Source of the DNA: Paenibacillus sp. W2I17
GTDB taxonomy: Bacteria > Bacillota > Bacilli > Paenibacillales > Paenibacillaceae
Assembly: GCF_030815985.1 (NCBI RefSeq)
Contig: NZ_JAUSXM010000001.1
Span: 6,882,001-6,946,000 of the forward strand
Length of the DNA: 64,000 nt
Reading direction: 5' to 3'
Shown: piece by piece, positions 1-7,593 of the stretch
Layout: each line of letters starts with the position of its first letter
Numbering within the stretch: position 1 is the stretch's first letter
Translations under genes and position numbers: made by a program
Notes under the pieces: generated by a model
Told to the model about the DNA's origin: nothing
Databases searched by the model: none
Seen by the model: only the letters and a program-made list of their open reading frames with translations

Positions 1-176
1 TGCAACAGATGATGAAACAAGCGAGCGTGCAGACGGTATATCATCTCACGGTAGATCGGAAGAGCAGTCTGCCTCTTCGTTTATCCTCTGAAAGTCAGAT
101 GAGTTACACGGACAACAACCGTAAAAGTAACAAAGAAGCCCTTGTCACCGATGTGAACTTCAAGTCATATCAATAA
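1..176 (+). CDS. C-terminal end of an unidentified, probably secreted protein (partial)
   Basis: An open frame enters from the left edge (first full codon at base 3) and ends at TAA 174-176, giving about 57 residues that finish in VNFKSYQ. The segment is polar, with alternating hydrophobic residues (TVYHLTVDRKSSLPLRLSSE), and resembles the beta-sheet C-terminus of Gram-positive lipoproteins that carry a copy of this type of domain. The start, signal peptide and body lie outside the window, so no function is assigned. A promoter and the aminopeptidase gene follow. Confidence 0.5.
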   Translation, partial: QQMMKQASVQTVYHLTVDRKSSLPLRLSSESQMSYTDNNRKSNKEALVTDVNFKSYQ

Positions 177-196
177 ACGAAGTGAGGGACTGCCTA

Positions 197-226
197 CTGA
201 CGGGATGACTGTTCGCGTGCTACAAT
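197..226 (+). promoter_or_regulatory. Sigma-A type promoter of the aminopeptidase gene
   Basis: CTGACG (197-202) and TACAAT (221-226) are separated by 18 bases, with a TG one base upstream of the -10 (extended -10). It lies 60 bases before the start codon at 288, after the stop of the preceding gene. Confidence 0.5.
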
Positions 227-287
227 AGTATCGTAATTTACCGTTGTTCAATTCAAGTATGGCAGATGACAGGAGGATTTTACCAAG

Positions 288-1403
288 ATGAAAGACCCAA
301 GAATTCAAAAGCTTGCAGCAAACCTGGTGGGCTATTCAGTAGATGTACAGCCTGGTGAAAATGTATTGGTTGAGATGATTGGATCGGAACGTGATCTGAT
401 TAACGCCATTATTGAAGAGGTAGGAAAAAAAGGTGGTAACGTCTTTGTACAGTTGACCGATAAAACCGTACAGCGTGCGATGCTGAAAAATGCCACAGAA
501 GAAATGATGAAAACATGGGCAGAGATTGATCTGAACCGTATGAAACAGATGGATTGTTATATCGGTATTCGTGCGGGAGAAAATGTGAATGATCTGTCCG
601 ATGTGCCGGAAGAAAAAATGAAAATGTACAATTCATTGTACTCCCACCCGGTACATAGTGAACAACGTGTCAAACATACGAAATGGGTTGTACTGCGTTA
701 CCCTAACGCAAGTATGGCGCAACTCGCCAATACAAGTACAGAAGCGTTCGAAGATTTCTACTTCGACGTATGTAACCTGGATTACGCCAAAATGGACAAA
801 GCGCAGGACTCGCTTGCTAACCTGATGAAGCGGACGGATAAAGTTCGTATCACCGGACCAGGAACAGAGCTGAGCTTCTCCATTAAAGATATCGGTGCAG
901 AGAAATGTTCTGGCCAAAAAAATATCCCGGATGGCGAAGTGTACAGTGCCCCTGTGCGTAATTCCGTGAACGGAACGATTAGTTATAACTCGCCAACCCT
1001 GTACAATGGAGTGACTTTTGAAAATATCAAGTTCACGTTCAAGGATGGCAAAATTGTTGAAGCGACAAGTAACGATACAGAGCGTTTGAATGAAATCCTG
1101 AATTCGGATGAGGGTGCTCGTCATATCGGTGAATTCGCGATTGGATTTAACCCGCATATTCTTCATCCGATGAAAGATATCCTGTTTGATGAAAAAATCG
1201 CAGGCAGCTTACACTTTACGCCAGGTCAGGCGTATGAAGAAACCGACAATGGCAACCGCTCGTCTATCCACTGGGATCTCGTATTGATCCAGCGTCCGGA
1301 TTATGGCGGCGGAGAGATTTATTTTGACGATGTGCTGATTCGTAAAGACGGTATCTTTGTCATTCCTGAGCTGGAATGCTTGAATCCGGACCGTTTGAAG
1401 TAG
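288..1403 (+). CDS. ampS: M29-family metallo-aminopeptidase
   Basis: The 371-residue product matches the AmpS/AmpT (peptidase family M29) type in length and layout. These are cytosolic metal-dependent exo-aminopeptidases that remove N-terminal residues from peptides. The sequence opens with the family-like LAANLVGYSVDVQPGENVLVE. The C-terminal catalytic half carries the conserved EFAIGFNP (Glu282), LHFTPGQAYEE (His309) and SSIHWDLV (His328, Asp330) blocks, which hold the acidic and histidine residues used as metal ligands in this family. There is no signal peptide. The start ATG follows a GACAGGAGG ribosome site by about 10 bases. It appears to be a single-gene unit with its own promoter. No irregularity seen. 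Confidence 0.92.
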   Translation: MKDPRIQKLAANLVGYSVDVQPGENVLVEMIGSERDLINAIIEEVGKKGGNVFVQLTDKTVQRAMLKNATEEMMKTWAEIDLNRMKQMDCYIGIRAGENVNDLSDVPEEKMKMYNSLYSHPVHSEQRVKHTKWVVLRYPNASMAQLANTSTEAFEDFYFDVCNLDYAKMDKAQDSLANLMKRTDKVRITGPGTELSFSIKDIGAEKCSGQKNIPDGEVYSAPVRNSVNGTISYNSPTLYNGVTFENIKFTFKDGKIVEATSNDTERLNEILNSDEGARHIGEFAIGFNPHILHPMKDILFDEKIAGSLHFTPGQAYEETDNGNRSSIHWDLVLIQRPDYGGGEIYFDDVLIRKDGIFVIPELECLNPDRLK

Positions 1404-1440
1404 GAACAGGATTTTGCTGTTGCTAGGAAAGCGGATTCAC

Positions 1441-1473
1441 GGTATCATGTAGTGGTAATTAATAGATGATACC
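1441..1473. repeat. Perfect 8-bp inverted repeat upstream of the HPr-like gene
   Basis: GGTATCAT (1441-1448) and ATGATACC (1466-1473) are exact reverse complements separated by 17 bases, and lie 27 bases before the HPr-like start. It could be an operator or an RNA hairpin over the leader; the factor is unknown. Confidence 0.4.
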
Positions 1474-1499
1474 AATAGTAAAAAGACGGAGGGATTCCT

Positions 1500-1745
1500 A
1501 TGTCGAGTAATAACGCGGCTGTAGTAGAAATTGCTCAAACAGCAGGCAAGTTTACTTCTTCAATCGTGCTTCATTCGGAGAACAAGTATATCGATGTGAA
1601 AAGTATTCTCGGATTGTTTACAACGCTGATCAGCACGCACAGCTATGAACTGCATGTTCATGGTCCAGATGCAGTTGAAGCGAAAGCAGCCATGTCAGAA
1701 GTATTTGCCAAGCATGGACTGAATGTAAGCATCGCATCTGAGTAA
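1500..1745 (+). CDS. HPr-like protein lacking the phosphorylatable histidine
   Basis: The 81-residue product aligns with HPr/Crh from about HPr residue 13 onward: AQTAGKF matches the VQTASKY region and VKSILGLF matches the VKSIMGV region. HPr carries phosphate in the PTS on His15 and is regulated at Ser46 by HPrK. Here the first beta strand is missing. The positions equal to His15 and Arg17 are Asn4 and Ala6, while the Ser46 equivalent (Ser35 in KSI) is kept. An in-frame TAA at 1479-1481 rules out an upstream extension. It therefore cannot serve in phosphotransfer; a Crh-like regulatory role is possible but is inference. A GGAGGG ribosome site precedes the ATG. It lies alone between ampS and its own terminator. 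Confidence 0.75.
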   Translation: MSSNNAAVVEIAQTAGKFTSSIVLHSENKYIDVKSILGLFTTLISTHSYELHVHGPDAVEAKAAMSEVFAKHGLNVSIASE

Positions 1746-1759
1746 TAGCTCTCAAGAAG

Positions 1760-1791
1760 CACCTTTGCCTTTTTTGGCAGGGGTGTTTTTT
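1760..1791 (+). terminator. Rho-independent terminator after the HPr-like gene
   Basis: A 10-bp stem (CACCTTTGCC with GGCAGGGGTG, including G-T pairs) around a T6 loop is followed by six T, 15 bases after the stop codon. Confidence 0.8.
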
Positions 1792-1890
1792 GGCATGGAA
1801 TGATCTGAATACTCGTCTGGACGTGACTGAAACAGGTGGATTAAGCTTCAACAAAAGGCTTAACTTTGCGGTCTTATTTTGGTCAGGTTC

Positions 1891-1919
1891 TTGTATTAGC
1901 TCTTCATTTCGTCTAATAT
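1891..1919 (+). promoter_or_regulatory. Sigma-A promoter of ylaN
   Basis: TTGTAT (1891-1896), a 17-base spacer and TAATAT (1914-1919) form a near-consensus promoter, 51 bases upstream of the ylaN start. Confidence 0.65.
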
Positions 1920-1970
1920 TAGAGGTAGAACGTCTTTACGCGATTTTTGGGACATAGGGGGGAAAAATGC

Positions 1971-2264
1971 ATGACTTCATCTGATCTGCAGGACCAGCTG
2001 AATTTGAAAGCGATCAGTCTTCTTCAAGAAGATGCAGATAAAATACAGAAGCTTATTGAAGTACAGATGGAGAATCTGGCTACCCGCTACTGCCCTCTCT
2101 ATGAGGAAGTATTGGATACACAGATGTATGGGTTCTCCAAAGAAGTTGATTTTGCTGTTCGTGCAGGGCTCCTTCCAGAAGGTGCAGGTAAGCAGCTGGT
2201 TAGCGCGCTTGAGCGGAATTTAGCAATTCTATATGAAGCCTTGAACAAGAAGAATGAGCAATAG
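1971..2264 (+). CDS. ylaN: YlaN-family protein
   Basis: The 97-residue helical protein matches the small cytosolic YlaN (DUF1507) family, with the hallmark block CPLYEEVLDTQMYGFSKE followed by VDFAVRAGL. In B. subtilis and S. aureus YlaN is needed in iron-poor conditions and is reported to act on the regulator Fur; that role is transferred by family. The ATG at 1971 is preferred over the in-frame TTG at 1947 because the AGGGGGGAA ribosome site (1956-1964) sits 6-7 bases before it. In B. subtilis ylaN and ftsW are neighbours; here ftsW is nearby but on the other strand. Confidence 0.9.
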   Translation: MTSSDLQDQLNLKAISLLQEDADKIQKLIEVQMENLATRYCPLYEEVLDTQMYGFSKEVDFAVRAGLLPEGAGKQLVSALERNLAILYEALNKKNEQ

Positions 2265-2292
2265 CCTGCAGATGCGCGGGTCAGAATAGAAG

Positions 2293-2321
2293 GCATGCAG
2301 GCGTTTATGCATGCTTTTTTT
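2293..2321 (+). terminator. Terminator after ylaN
   Basis: GCATGC (2293-2298) pairs with GCATGC (2309-2314) and is followed by seven T. A competing hairpin is possible: GCCTGCA (2264-2270, overlapping the ylaN stop) can pair with TGCAGGC (2296-2302). Confidence 0.75.
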
Positions 2322-2414
2322 GTGCGTCTGAACGGGATGGGGATGCAAGCCAGCCGGAAGGCTTATACAAGCAAAGAGACAGCACCGAATGTAAATTCGG
2401 GCTGCCTCTTTTGT

Positions 2415-2606
2415 TATATAAATTAAACTAAACATTTACACAAAACGGAGAGGACAGAAATAACCTGAAGAAGCGGAGCGTTCGCCTTTATCCCCGGATT
2501 TACCCCTTTATAAAAGGAATCAAAAAATCTGGGGATAACAGCGATCGGAAGGTTGTTCTGTCATCGGAGTGTCCAGTGTAAATATTCTTTAGTTCAACTT
2601 ATATAG
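2415..2606. mobile_element. MITE-like palindromic element, copy A
   Basis: This ~192-bp sequence is repeated at 15295-15487, 45424-45601 (inverted) and 59611-59799. Its right end is TTAGTTCAACTTATATAG (2589-2606) and its left end a slightly diverged reverse complement of it. Inside are ATTTACAC and GTGTAAAT, a CGGAGAGG block, and a core in which TTATCCCCGGATTT pairs with AAATCTGGGGATAA. No coding potential was seen. It fills most of the 2265-2622 gap, downstream of both ylaN and the convergent antiporter gene. Confidence 0.85.
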
Positions 2607-2622
2607 CTTGGTGAGGGCCTGG

Positions 2623-3693
2623 TTACACCAGGAAGAAGGATACACCGAGTATGATATATACCACGAGCAGGAGTAAACCTTCGTACCAATTCGTTGAACC
2701 ATCTTGGGTAATGGACTTTGCAATAAATACGGATACGCCGATGGCGACCAGTTCAATCGTTGTAAATACGATATCCATGGTTCTGCCTGTGAAGTAGCTG
2801 ACAAAAATCAGTACAGGAGCAACGAAGAGTGCGATCTGCAAACTGCTGCCGACTGCAATTTCAACGGCGGCTCCAATTTTATTTTTCATGGCAAGCATGA
2901 TCGCTGCACTGTGTTCGGCCGCATTACCGATGATGGCGACAAGGAATGCACCGACAAACAGTTCGCTAAGTCCAAATTCCGAAGTGAAGACTTCGAGCGT
3001 GCCAACCAGCCATTCACTGACAAAGGCAACCATGACTGTTGCGAGCACCAGGTAGAGAATAGATTTTTTCTTGGACCACGCCGGAGCATGCTCATGAGGT
3101 AGCTCTTCATCGCGATCTTCAGTAACGTCTGCAAGGTAGTTCTTATGCGTCACCATGGAGAATAGCAACCAGGCAATATACGCGAGAATGAGCAATCCGG
3201 CCACGATGAGACTAAGTGTATTGGTGTCTTTCTGTGTAATGGAATGTGTATTGAGAAAGACTGCCGGAATAAACAGGGCAATGATGGCAACAATCATCAG
3301 GGAACCATTCAGACCTGCGAGTGAAACATTATAATTCTGAATTTTGAACTTGAGTCCCCCGGCAAAAATACTTAACCCGAGCACTAACAGCAGATTTCCG
3401 ATGATGGAACCTGTCAGACTTGCTTTGACCATGTCGAACAGTCCCTCTTTGACGAGGAAAATGGCGATGATCAATTCGGCAGCATTGCCGAAGGTGGCAT
3501 TCAAGAATCCACCTAGCCGCTGTCCGGCGTAGTGGGCCACATTTTCGGTGGCTTTGCCTAAAAAACCGGCCACAAAAATAACCGAAATGGCTGATATCAC
3601 GAACTGTAGAATCGAATCCCATTTCAAGTAGTGGGCGATGGCACTGAGTGCAAAGAATGCAATCAGCAAAATGGATGAAATCCGGTTTCTCAC
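2623..3693 (-). CDS. cax: Calcium/proton antiporter (CaCA/Cax family)
   Basis: This is an integral membrane protein of about 356 residues with roughly eleven hydrophobic segments. It has the two family alpha-repeats: GNAAELIIAIFLVKEGL in the first half and GNAAEHSAAIMLAMK in the second, whose paired GNAAE motifs bind the cation. The family exports Ca2+ in exchange for H+ (B. subtilis YfkE/ChaA type). An acidic cytosolic loop (DVTEDRDEELPHEHAP) separates the halves, as is usual. I chose the GTG at 3693 because GAGGTG lies 6-8 bases before it; a GTG at 3702 is also in frame but overlaps that ribosome site. The gene converges on ylaN; copy A of the palindromic element starts 17 bases past its stop. 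A second calcium transporter, yloB, lies 14 kb away. Confidence 0.9.
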   Translation of the reverse strand: MRNRISSILLIAFFALSAIAHYLKWDSILQFVISAISVIFVAGFLGKATENVAHYAGQRLGGFLNATFGNAAELIIAIFLVKEGLFDMVKASLTGSIIGNLLLVLGLSIFAGGLKFKIQNYNVSLAGLNGSLMIVAIIALFIPAVFLNTHSITQKDTNTLSLIVAGLLILAYIAWLLFSMVTHKNYLADVTEDRDEELPHEHAPAWSKKKSILYLVLATVMVAFVSEWLVGTLEVFTSEFGLSELFVGAFLVAIIGNAAEHSAAIMLAMKNKIGAAVEIAVGSSLQIALFVAPVLIFVSYFTGRTMDIVFTTIELVAIGVSVFIAKSITQDGSTNWYEGLLLLVVYIILGVSFFLV

Positions 3694-3876
3694 AACAAAC
3701 ACCTCGGTTATAAATTATTTTGTTTTGAATTACATTGTAAATCGCTTATGAGATTATTTTCATATTTCAATATAACCAAATGGTGGTAGGTTGTAAACGC
3801 ATCTTTTTGAGTTTAATTTGCTTTTTGGGGTGGAAAGGATTTAAAATACGAGTAACGAAGTGAAGGAGGATGTGGC

Positions 3877-4239
3877 ATGGCAGAACAACTTCAACTGGAG
3901 AGCGGAAACATCCGGATTGCCGATGACGTGGTTGCAAAAATTGCCGGAATGGCTGCAATGGAAACACCCGGAATTGCCGCAATGTCTGGAGGATTGTCAG
4001 AGGGCTGGGCGAAGCGACTCAGCGGTAAAAACGTACAGAAAGGCGTGAGCGTTGAGGTCGGCCAGCTGGAAGCAGCCATTGACCTGCGCATCATCGTCCT
4101 GTACGAAACCCCGATTCATGAAGTTTCCCGTATGCTTCAGCAGAATGTAAGAGAAGCGGTAGAGACCATGACCGGATTACGCGTGGTTGAAGTCAATGTA
4201 AAGGTAGAAGGCGTATCTTTCAAAGGCGACGATCTGTAG
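3877..4239 (+). CDS. Asp23/Gls24 family envelope stress protein
   Basis: The 120-residue protein shows the Asp23 domain: GNIRIADDVVAKIAGMAAMETPGI at the N-terminus, then VEVGQLEAAIDLRIIVLYETPI and VREAVETMTGLRVVEVNVKVEGV. Members (YloU, YqhY, Asp23, Gls24) are cell-envelope-associated or stress-linked and some affect fatty acid synthesis; the exact job is unknown. In B. subtilis the paralogue yloU sits just before fakA; that place is empty here (see 39790-40192), and this copy stands alone. The GAAGGAGG site is 8 bases before the ATG. A divergent promoter region is shared with the antiporter. Confidence 0.88.
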   Translation: MAEQLQLESGNIRIADDVVAKIAGMAAMETPGIAAMSGGLSEGWAKRLSGKNVQKGVSVEVGQLEAAIDLRIIVLYETPIHEVSRMLQQNVREAVETMTGLRVVEVNVKVEGVSFKGDDL

Positions 4240-4323
4240 AATTCGCAATCCGCAATGGAGGACAGAGCGATATTGACCTGTTCTTCATCTTGATAGACAG
4301 AATTGTACCGAGTACACAGAAAA

Positions 4324-4358
4324 AGGCTGCGCATCCATTGGGTGCACAGCCTTTTTTG
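4324..4358. terminator. Bidirectional terminator between the Asp23 gene and ftsW
   Basis: AAGGCTGCGCATCC pairs with GGGTGCACAGCCTT and is followed by T6 on the plus strand; the preceding A5 gives a U-tract on the minus strand. It separates two convergent genes. Confidence 0.8.
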
Positions 4359-4368
4359 AGTTGTTTTT

Positions 4369-5658
4369 TTATCGAATCCGACGGATGGACTCCCGTGAAC
4401 GAAGAGCAGGAGAGGTACGAGTCTGTGTCTGTACAGTTACGGACTTGGTTTTCTCTTCCTTGATCACGTCCAGATTGTTGGTGCGTGAGATACTGAGCAG
4501 AATGCCCATGGCAACCATCATTACAAAGAGTGAGGTACCCCCATAACTGATAAACGGAAGCGTGACCCCCGTCACCGGAATGGTCTGAGTTACACCACCA
4601 ATGTTGATAAATGCTTGAATCGCAATCAGTCCCATGATACCTATGCCGACCAATGTTCCGAATGGATCGGGACAGCGGAGAGAGACAATAATTCCGCGCC
4701 AGATGAAGTACAGGTAAACAAGCAGGAATAATGCACTTCCGATGAATCCGAGTTCTTCCCCAATTACGGAGAAAATAAAGTCATTATACGCATTTGGCAA
4801 ATAGTGCAGCTTCATCGTACCTTGTCCAATCCCGGAACCTGTCATGCCGCCATCACCAATGGCAACAAGAGAACGGTAGAGGTTAAGACTTCCACCATTA
4901 ATATCGGATAATGGATCAAGAAAAGCCTGAATACGTCCGATCTTGTAGTTCTGCTCCGCAGTCACTGCTGTTGTAGCAGTCGTTGTGTCGGAAGGAGACA
5001 TGGAAGAAAACAGGGAATTCGCTCCAAACGCCAGTGCCCCACCGAGTACAACCAGGAGAATCGAACCCAGGATATGTTTCATACTGGCTCCACCGGCATA
5101 GATCAAGAGACCACAGGTGGACACCAGAATGAAGGTGGTACCGAAGTCTGGTTGCAGCATAATCAGCCCTGCGATGAATCCAACGATGAACAAGACGGGA
5201 ACATAACCTGTCTTGAAAACCCTGAATTTCTCACCTTTTTTGGTAATAAGAGCAGAGAGATAGAGAATGATAGCAATTTTTGCGAATTCCGCAGGCTGAA
5301 GACTGAAACCAAAAATGTGAATCCAGCTTCGTGCGCCGTTTAATACCGCGCCTGTGACCAACACAATTACCAGCATGACCGTAGTAAGCAGGAAAAAGGG
5401 TGCATAGAGCTTTTTGTACTTGTTGAAGCGGATATTCATGGCAAAAAACATGCCAAATAGACCGATAATCGCCCACATAAGTTGTTTTTTCGTGAAGTAA
5501 AGGGCATCATTGTTAAATCTTTCGCTTGCGATTGCAATGCTGGAACTGGAGCTGAATACCATCACCAGTCCAAAGCCCACCAACAATAAAGTGAGGATTA
5601 GCAGTTGAAAATCCGGCGTGCCTCTCTTCGTTTTCGTTTGGGCCGTTTGTTGTTTCAT
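4369..5658 (-). CDS. ftsW: FtsW-type septal peptidoglycan glycosyltransferase
   Basis: The 429-residue SEDS-family polytopic membrane protein has about ten hydrophobic segments. FtsW polymerises lipid II at the division septum with a partner class B PBP. Visible family motifs are GARSWIHIFGFSLQPAEFAKIA, the catalytic-loop region around YRSLVAIGDGGMTGSGIGQG, PNAYNDFIFSVIGEELGFIG and the C-terminal GVTLPFISYGGTSL. The C-terminal tail is basic (RSRESIRRIR). A Thr-rich stretch (TTTATTAVTAEQ) lies in the large extracellular loop. The gene follows yugN by 13 bases and probably shares its transcript; its own ribosome site is weak (GGCTGGG). SpoVE and RodA are alternatives in the same family; closeness to ylaN favours FtsW. 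Confidence 0.88.
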   Translation of the reverse strand: MKQQTAQTKTKRGTPDFQLLILTLLLVGFGLVMVFSSSSSIAIASERFNNDALYFTKKQLMWAIIGLFGMFFAMNIRFNKYKKLYAPFFLLTTVMLVIVLVTGAVLNGARSWIHIFGFSLQPAEFAKIAIILYLSALITKKGEKFRVFKTGYVPVLFIVGFIAGLIMLQPDFGTTFILVSTCGLLIYAGGASMKHILGSILLVVLGGALAFGANSLFSSMSPSDTTTATTAVTAEQNYKIGRIQAFLDPLSDINGGSLNLYRSLVAIGDGGMTGSGIGQGTMKLHYLPNAYNDFIFSVIGEELGFIGSALFLLVYLYFIWRGIIVSLRCPDPFGTLVGIGIMGLIAIQAFINIGGVTQTIPVTGVTLPFISYGGTSLFVMMVAMGILLSISRTNNLDVIKEEKTKSVTVQTQTRTSPALRSRESIRRIR

Positions 5659-5671
5659 CGTTTGGCCCAGC

Positions 5672-6019
5672 CTATGCTTCCAGCAGTTCTTTAAGCTGCT
5701 GTAATTTTTCGGCTGCCAGCTTCACGACTGGTTGCGGAACGGAAGAGTCATAATCCAGGCCGTGAGGGAAAGTGGCTTTGCCAAGGTACACTGCTTCAAC
5801 AGCAAGAACGGTATCCGGTTTTTCCAATTTTCCTTCCACTGCGCGGGTATTAATGCGTACAAAGTATTCTGAGTTGGTTTGTTCATCTTCAATTTTGTAG
5901 TCATATGTAGCACGGTAATATTCCCATTGCCACCGGACAAATCCGACTTTCTCGGCGCTCTCATCCAGGTATGCCAAGTCGCTCTTCAAGCCATCCAAGC
6001 CTGTATTCTCAAAAATCAT
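5672..6019 (-). CDS. yugN: YugN-like protein
   Basis: The soluble 115-residue protein matches the YugN family: FENTGLDGLKSDLAYLDE at the N-terminus, WQWEYYRATYDYKIED in the middle and DYDSSVPQPVVKLA near the end. Function is unknown in all hosts. The ATG at 6019 has a good AGGAGG site 10-11 bases upstream. ftsW follows 13 bases after the stop, so the pair likely forms an operon. Confidence 0.85.
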   Translation of the reverse strand: MIFENTGLDGLKSDLAYLDESAEKVGFVRWQWEYYRATYDYKIEDEQTNSEYFVRINTRAVEGKLEKPDTVLAVEAVYLGKATFPHGLDYDSSVPQPVVKLAAEKLQQLKELLEA

Positions 6020-6146
6020 AAGCGTTTGATCCTCCTCATAAGCTTCCGAGTATAAATTCTCGAGTATTTCTCTAGTTCATGATAGTATGTTTCCCCTTCC
6101 CGTGCAAGCTTTCCCAAGGCGTTTCGTATCGGTTTTCTTCCAATTC

Positions 6147-6155
6147 TGCTACAAT
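6147..6155 (+). promoter_or_regulatory. Extended -10 promoter for the M20 amidohydrolase
   Basis: TGC TACAAT (TG at 6147-6148, TACAAT 6150-6155) with no clear -35, 76 bases before the start. The same TGnTACAAT form is used before ampS. Confidence 0.4.
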
Positions 6156-6230
6156 ATATAGCAATAGGTTTGAAGAGGAAGGCTCGGGCTTGATATAAGT
6201 CCCGTTTCAAGATTGAAAGGGTGGAGAGAC

Positions 6231-7400
6231 ATGACTAATAATATATGGTGGGAAGATCTGCAGATCCACATGGTGGAATGGCGGCGTCACCTTCATCGCA
6301 ATCCAGAGGTTTCCTTTCATGAGGAGAAGACATCCTCTTTTGTAGCGGATATGTTGGAGAGTTTTGGCGTTGAAGTGAGGCGTCATGTTGGTGGTCACGG
6401 GGTCATTGGTACAATCCGTGGGGACAAGCCGGGTCCTGTCGTCATGCTGCGAGCCGATATGGACGCACTGCCAATTCAGGATGAGAAGAATATCGAGTAT
6501 GCTTCACAACAAGCAGGAGCGATGCATGCATGCGGTCACGATGGTCATATCTCAACCCTGCTCGGTACGGCATTGTATTTCAGCCGTCATAAGCAGGAGA
6601 TCCGAGGCGAGATTCGCTTTTTGTTCCAGCCAGCAGAAGAATTGCTTCCGGGCGGTGCAGTCCAGGTCATTGAGGACGGTGCGCTTGAAGGTGTGGATGT
6701 CATATATGGCATTCATCTGTGGACCCCGCTGCCTGTAGGTGTTGTTGCCAGTAAAGCAGGACCGATGATGGCTGCGGCGGACGATTTTTACATTGAGATC
6801 AAAGGCAAAGGTGGACATGGCGGGATGCCACAATCCACGATAGATAGTCTTATCGCGGGTTCTGCGCTTGTGATGCAGCTTCAGACCGTTGTCAGTCGTT
6901 CGGTGGATCCATTACAACCGGCGGTGCTGACCATTGGTACAATGCAGGCAGGCTCGGCTCAGAATGTAATTGCAGAGCAATGCAAAATGAGCGGTACGGT
7001 AAGAACATTTGATGAAGAGACCCGAAACGGGATGAAAGAGCGCGTGCTTACCATGGTAGCCCAGACAGGGGCAGCCTATGGGGCAGAGACGCAAGTGAAA
7101 TATATTATGGGATATCCGCCTGTGGTGAATGATGAACAAGAGACAGCACGTTTCTTCAGAGAGGCTACAGAATTATTTGGGGCAGAACGAGTGCAAGCAT
7201 CCCCGATGCTGATGCCAGCGGAAGATTTCGCGTATTATCTGCAGAAGGTTCCAGGGTGCTTTATGTTTGTTGGAGCAGGCAACCCGGATAAAAATGCGAT
7301 CTATCCGCATCATCATCCGATGTTTGATTTTGATGAAGACGCGATGCAGACGGCCGTGAAATTATTTATCGCCATGGCCAAAGGTTACACAGCAGAATGA
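6231..7400 (+). CDS. M20-family amidohydrolase (N-acyl amino acid hydrolase type)
   Basis: The ~389-residue cytosolic hydrolase is of the M20D/HipO/AmhX type, which removes an acyl group from an amino acid. It shows the family blocks RRHLHRNPEVSFHEEKT, MLRADMDALPI, MHACGHDGHISTLLG (metal-binding Cys and His residues), FQPAEE (catalytic and metal Glu), YGIHLWTPLPVG and, near the end, PAEDFAYYLQKVPGCFMFVGAG and HHHPMFDFDED. The ATG at 6231 has a GGGTGGAGA site at proper spacing; the in-frame GTG/ATG choices further up lie over that site. It is a single-gene unit between yugN (divergent) and a strong terminator. The exact substrate cannot be read from sequence. Confidence 0.88.
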   Translation: MTNNIWWEDLQIHMVEWRRHLHRNPEVSFHEEKTSSFVADMLESFGVEVRRHVGGHGVIGTIRGDKPGPVVMLRADMDALPIQDEKNIEYASQQAGAMHACGHDGHISTLLGTALYFSRHKQEIRGEIRFLFQPAEELLPGGAVQVIEDGALEGVDVIYGIHLWTPLPVGVVASKAGPMMAAADDFYIEIKGKGGHGGMPQSTIDSLIAGSALVMQLQTVVSRSVDPLQPAVLTIGTMQAGSAQNVIAEQCKMSGTVRTFDEETRNGMKERVLTMVAQTGAAYGAETQVKYIMGYPPVVNDEQETARFFREATELFGAERVQASPMLMPAEDFAYYLQKVPGCFMFVGAGNPDKNAIYPHHHPMFDFDEDAMQTAVKLFIAMAKGYTAE

Positions 7401-7417
7401 CTTTAGATGCAGTTGGG

Positions 7418-7457
7418 CATCCTGTTCATACCAAGGTATGGGCAGGATGTTTTTTTT
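7418..7457 (+). terminator. Terminator after the M20 hydrolase
   Basis: CATCCTGTTCATACC pairs with GGTATGGGCAGGATG around an AA loop, followed by T8. Confidence 0.9.
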
Positions 7458-7472
7458 GTGGATTTTATTAGA

Positions 7473-7572
7473 GGTTGTTCCAAAAGTCCACTTTTCGGTA
7501 CTGAAAATCAGACTTTTTGAACTCGAAATTGTAGCGGTTCATTTTCGGAAGCTGCCGGAACTGGACTTTTTT
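7473..7572. repeat. ~100-bp nested palindrome in the leader of the XPB gene
   Basis: GTTCCAAAAGTC (7477-7488) pairs with GACTTTTTGAAC (7511-7522) with one mismatch, and AAAAGTCCA (7482-7490) can also pair with TGGACTTTT (7562-7570), so two alternative folds exist. The GGTTGTTC-AAAAGTC arm is shared with the hairpin at 42013-42043, which suggests a dispersed repeat family. Confidence 0.6.
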
Positions 7573-7593
7573 GTGATAGGAGGAAGGCTCCAA

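Noticed and set aside
6016..6210. 64-residue minus-strand frame upstream of yugN
   Set aside because: It overlaps the yugN ribosome site and start and the promoter of the M20 gene, has no ribosome site of its own and resembles no family.
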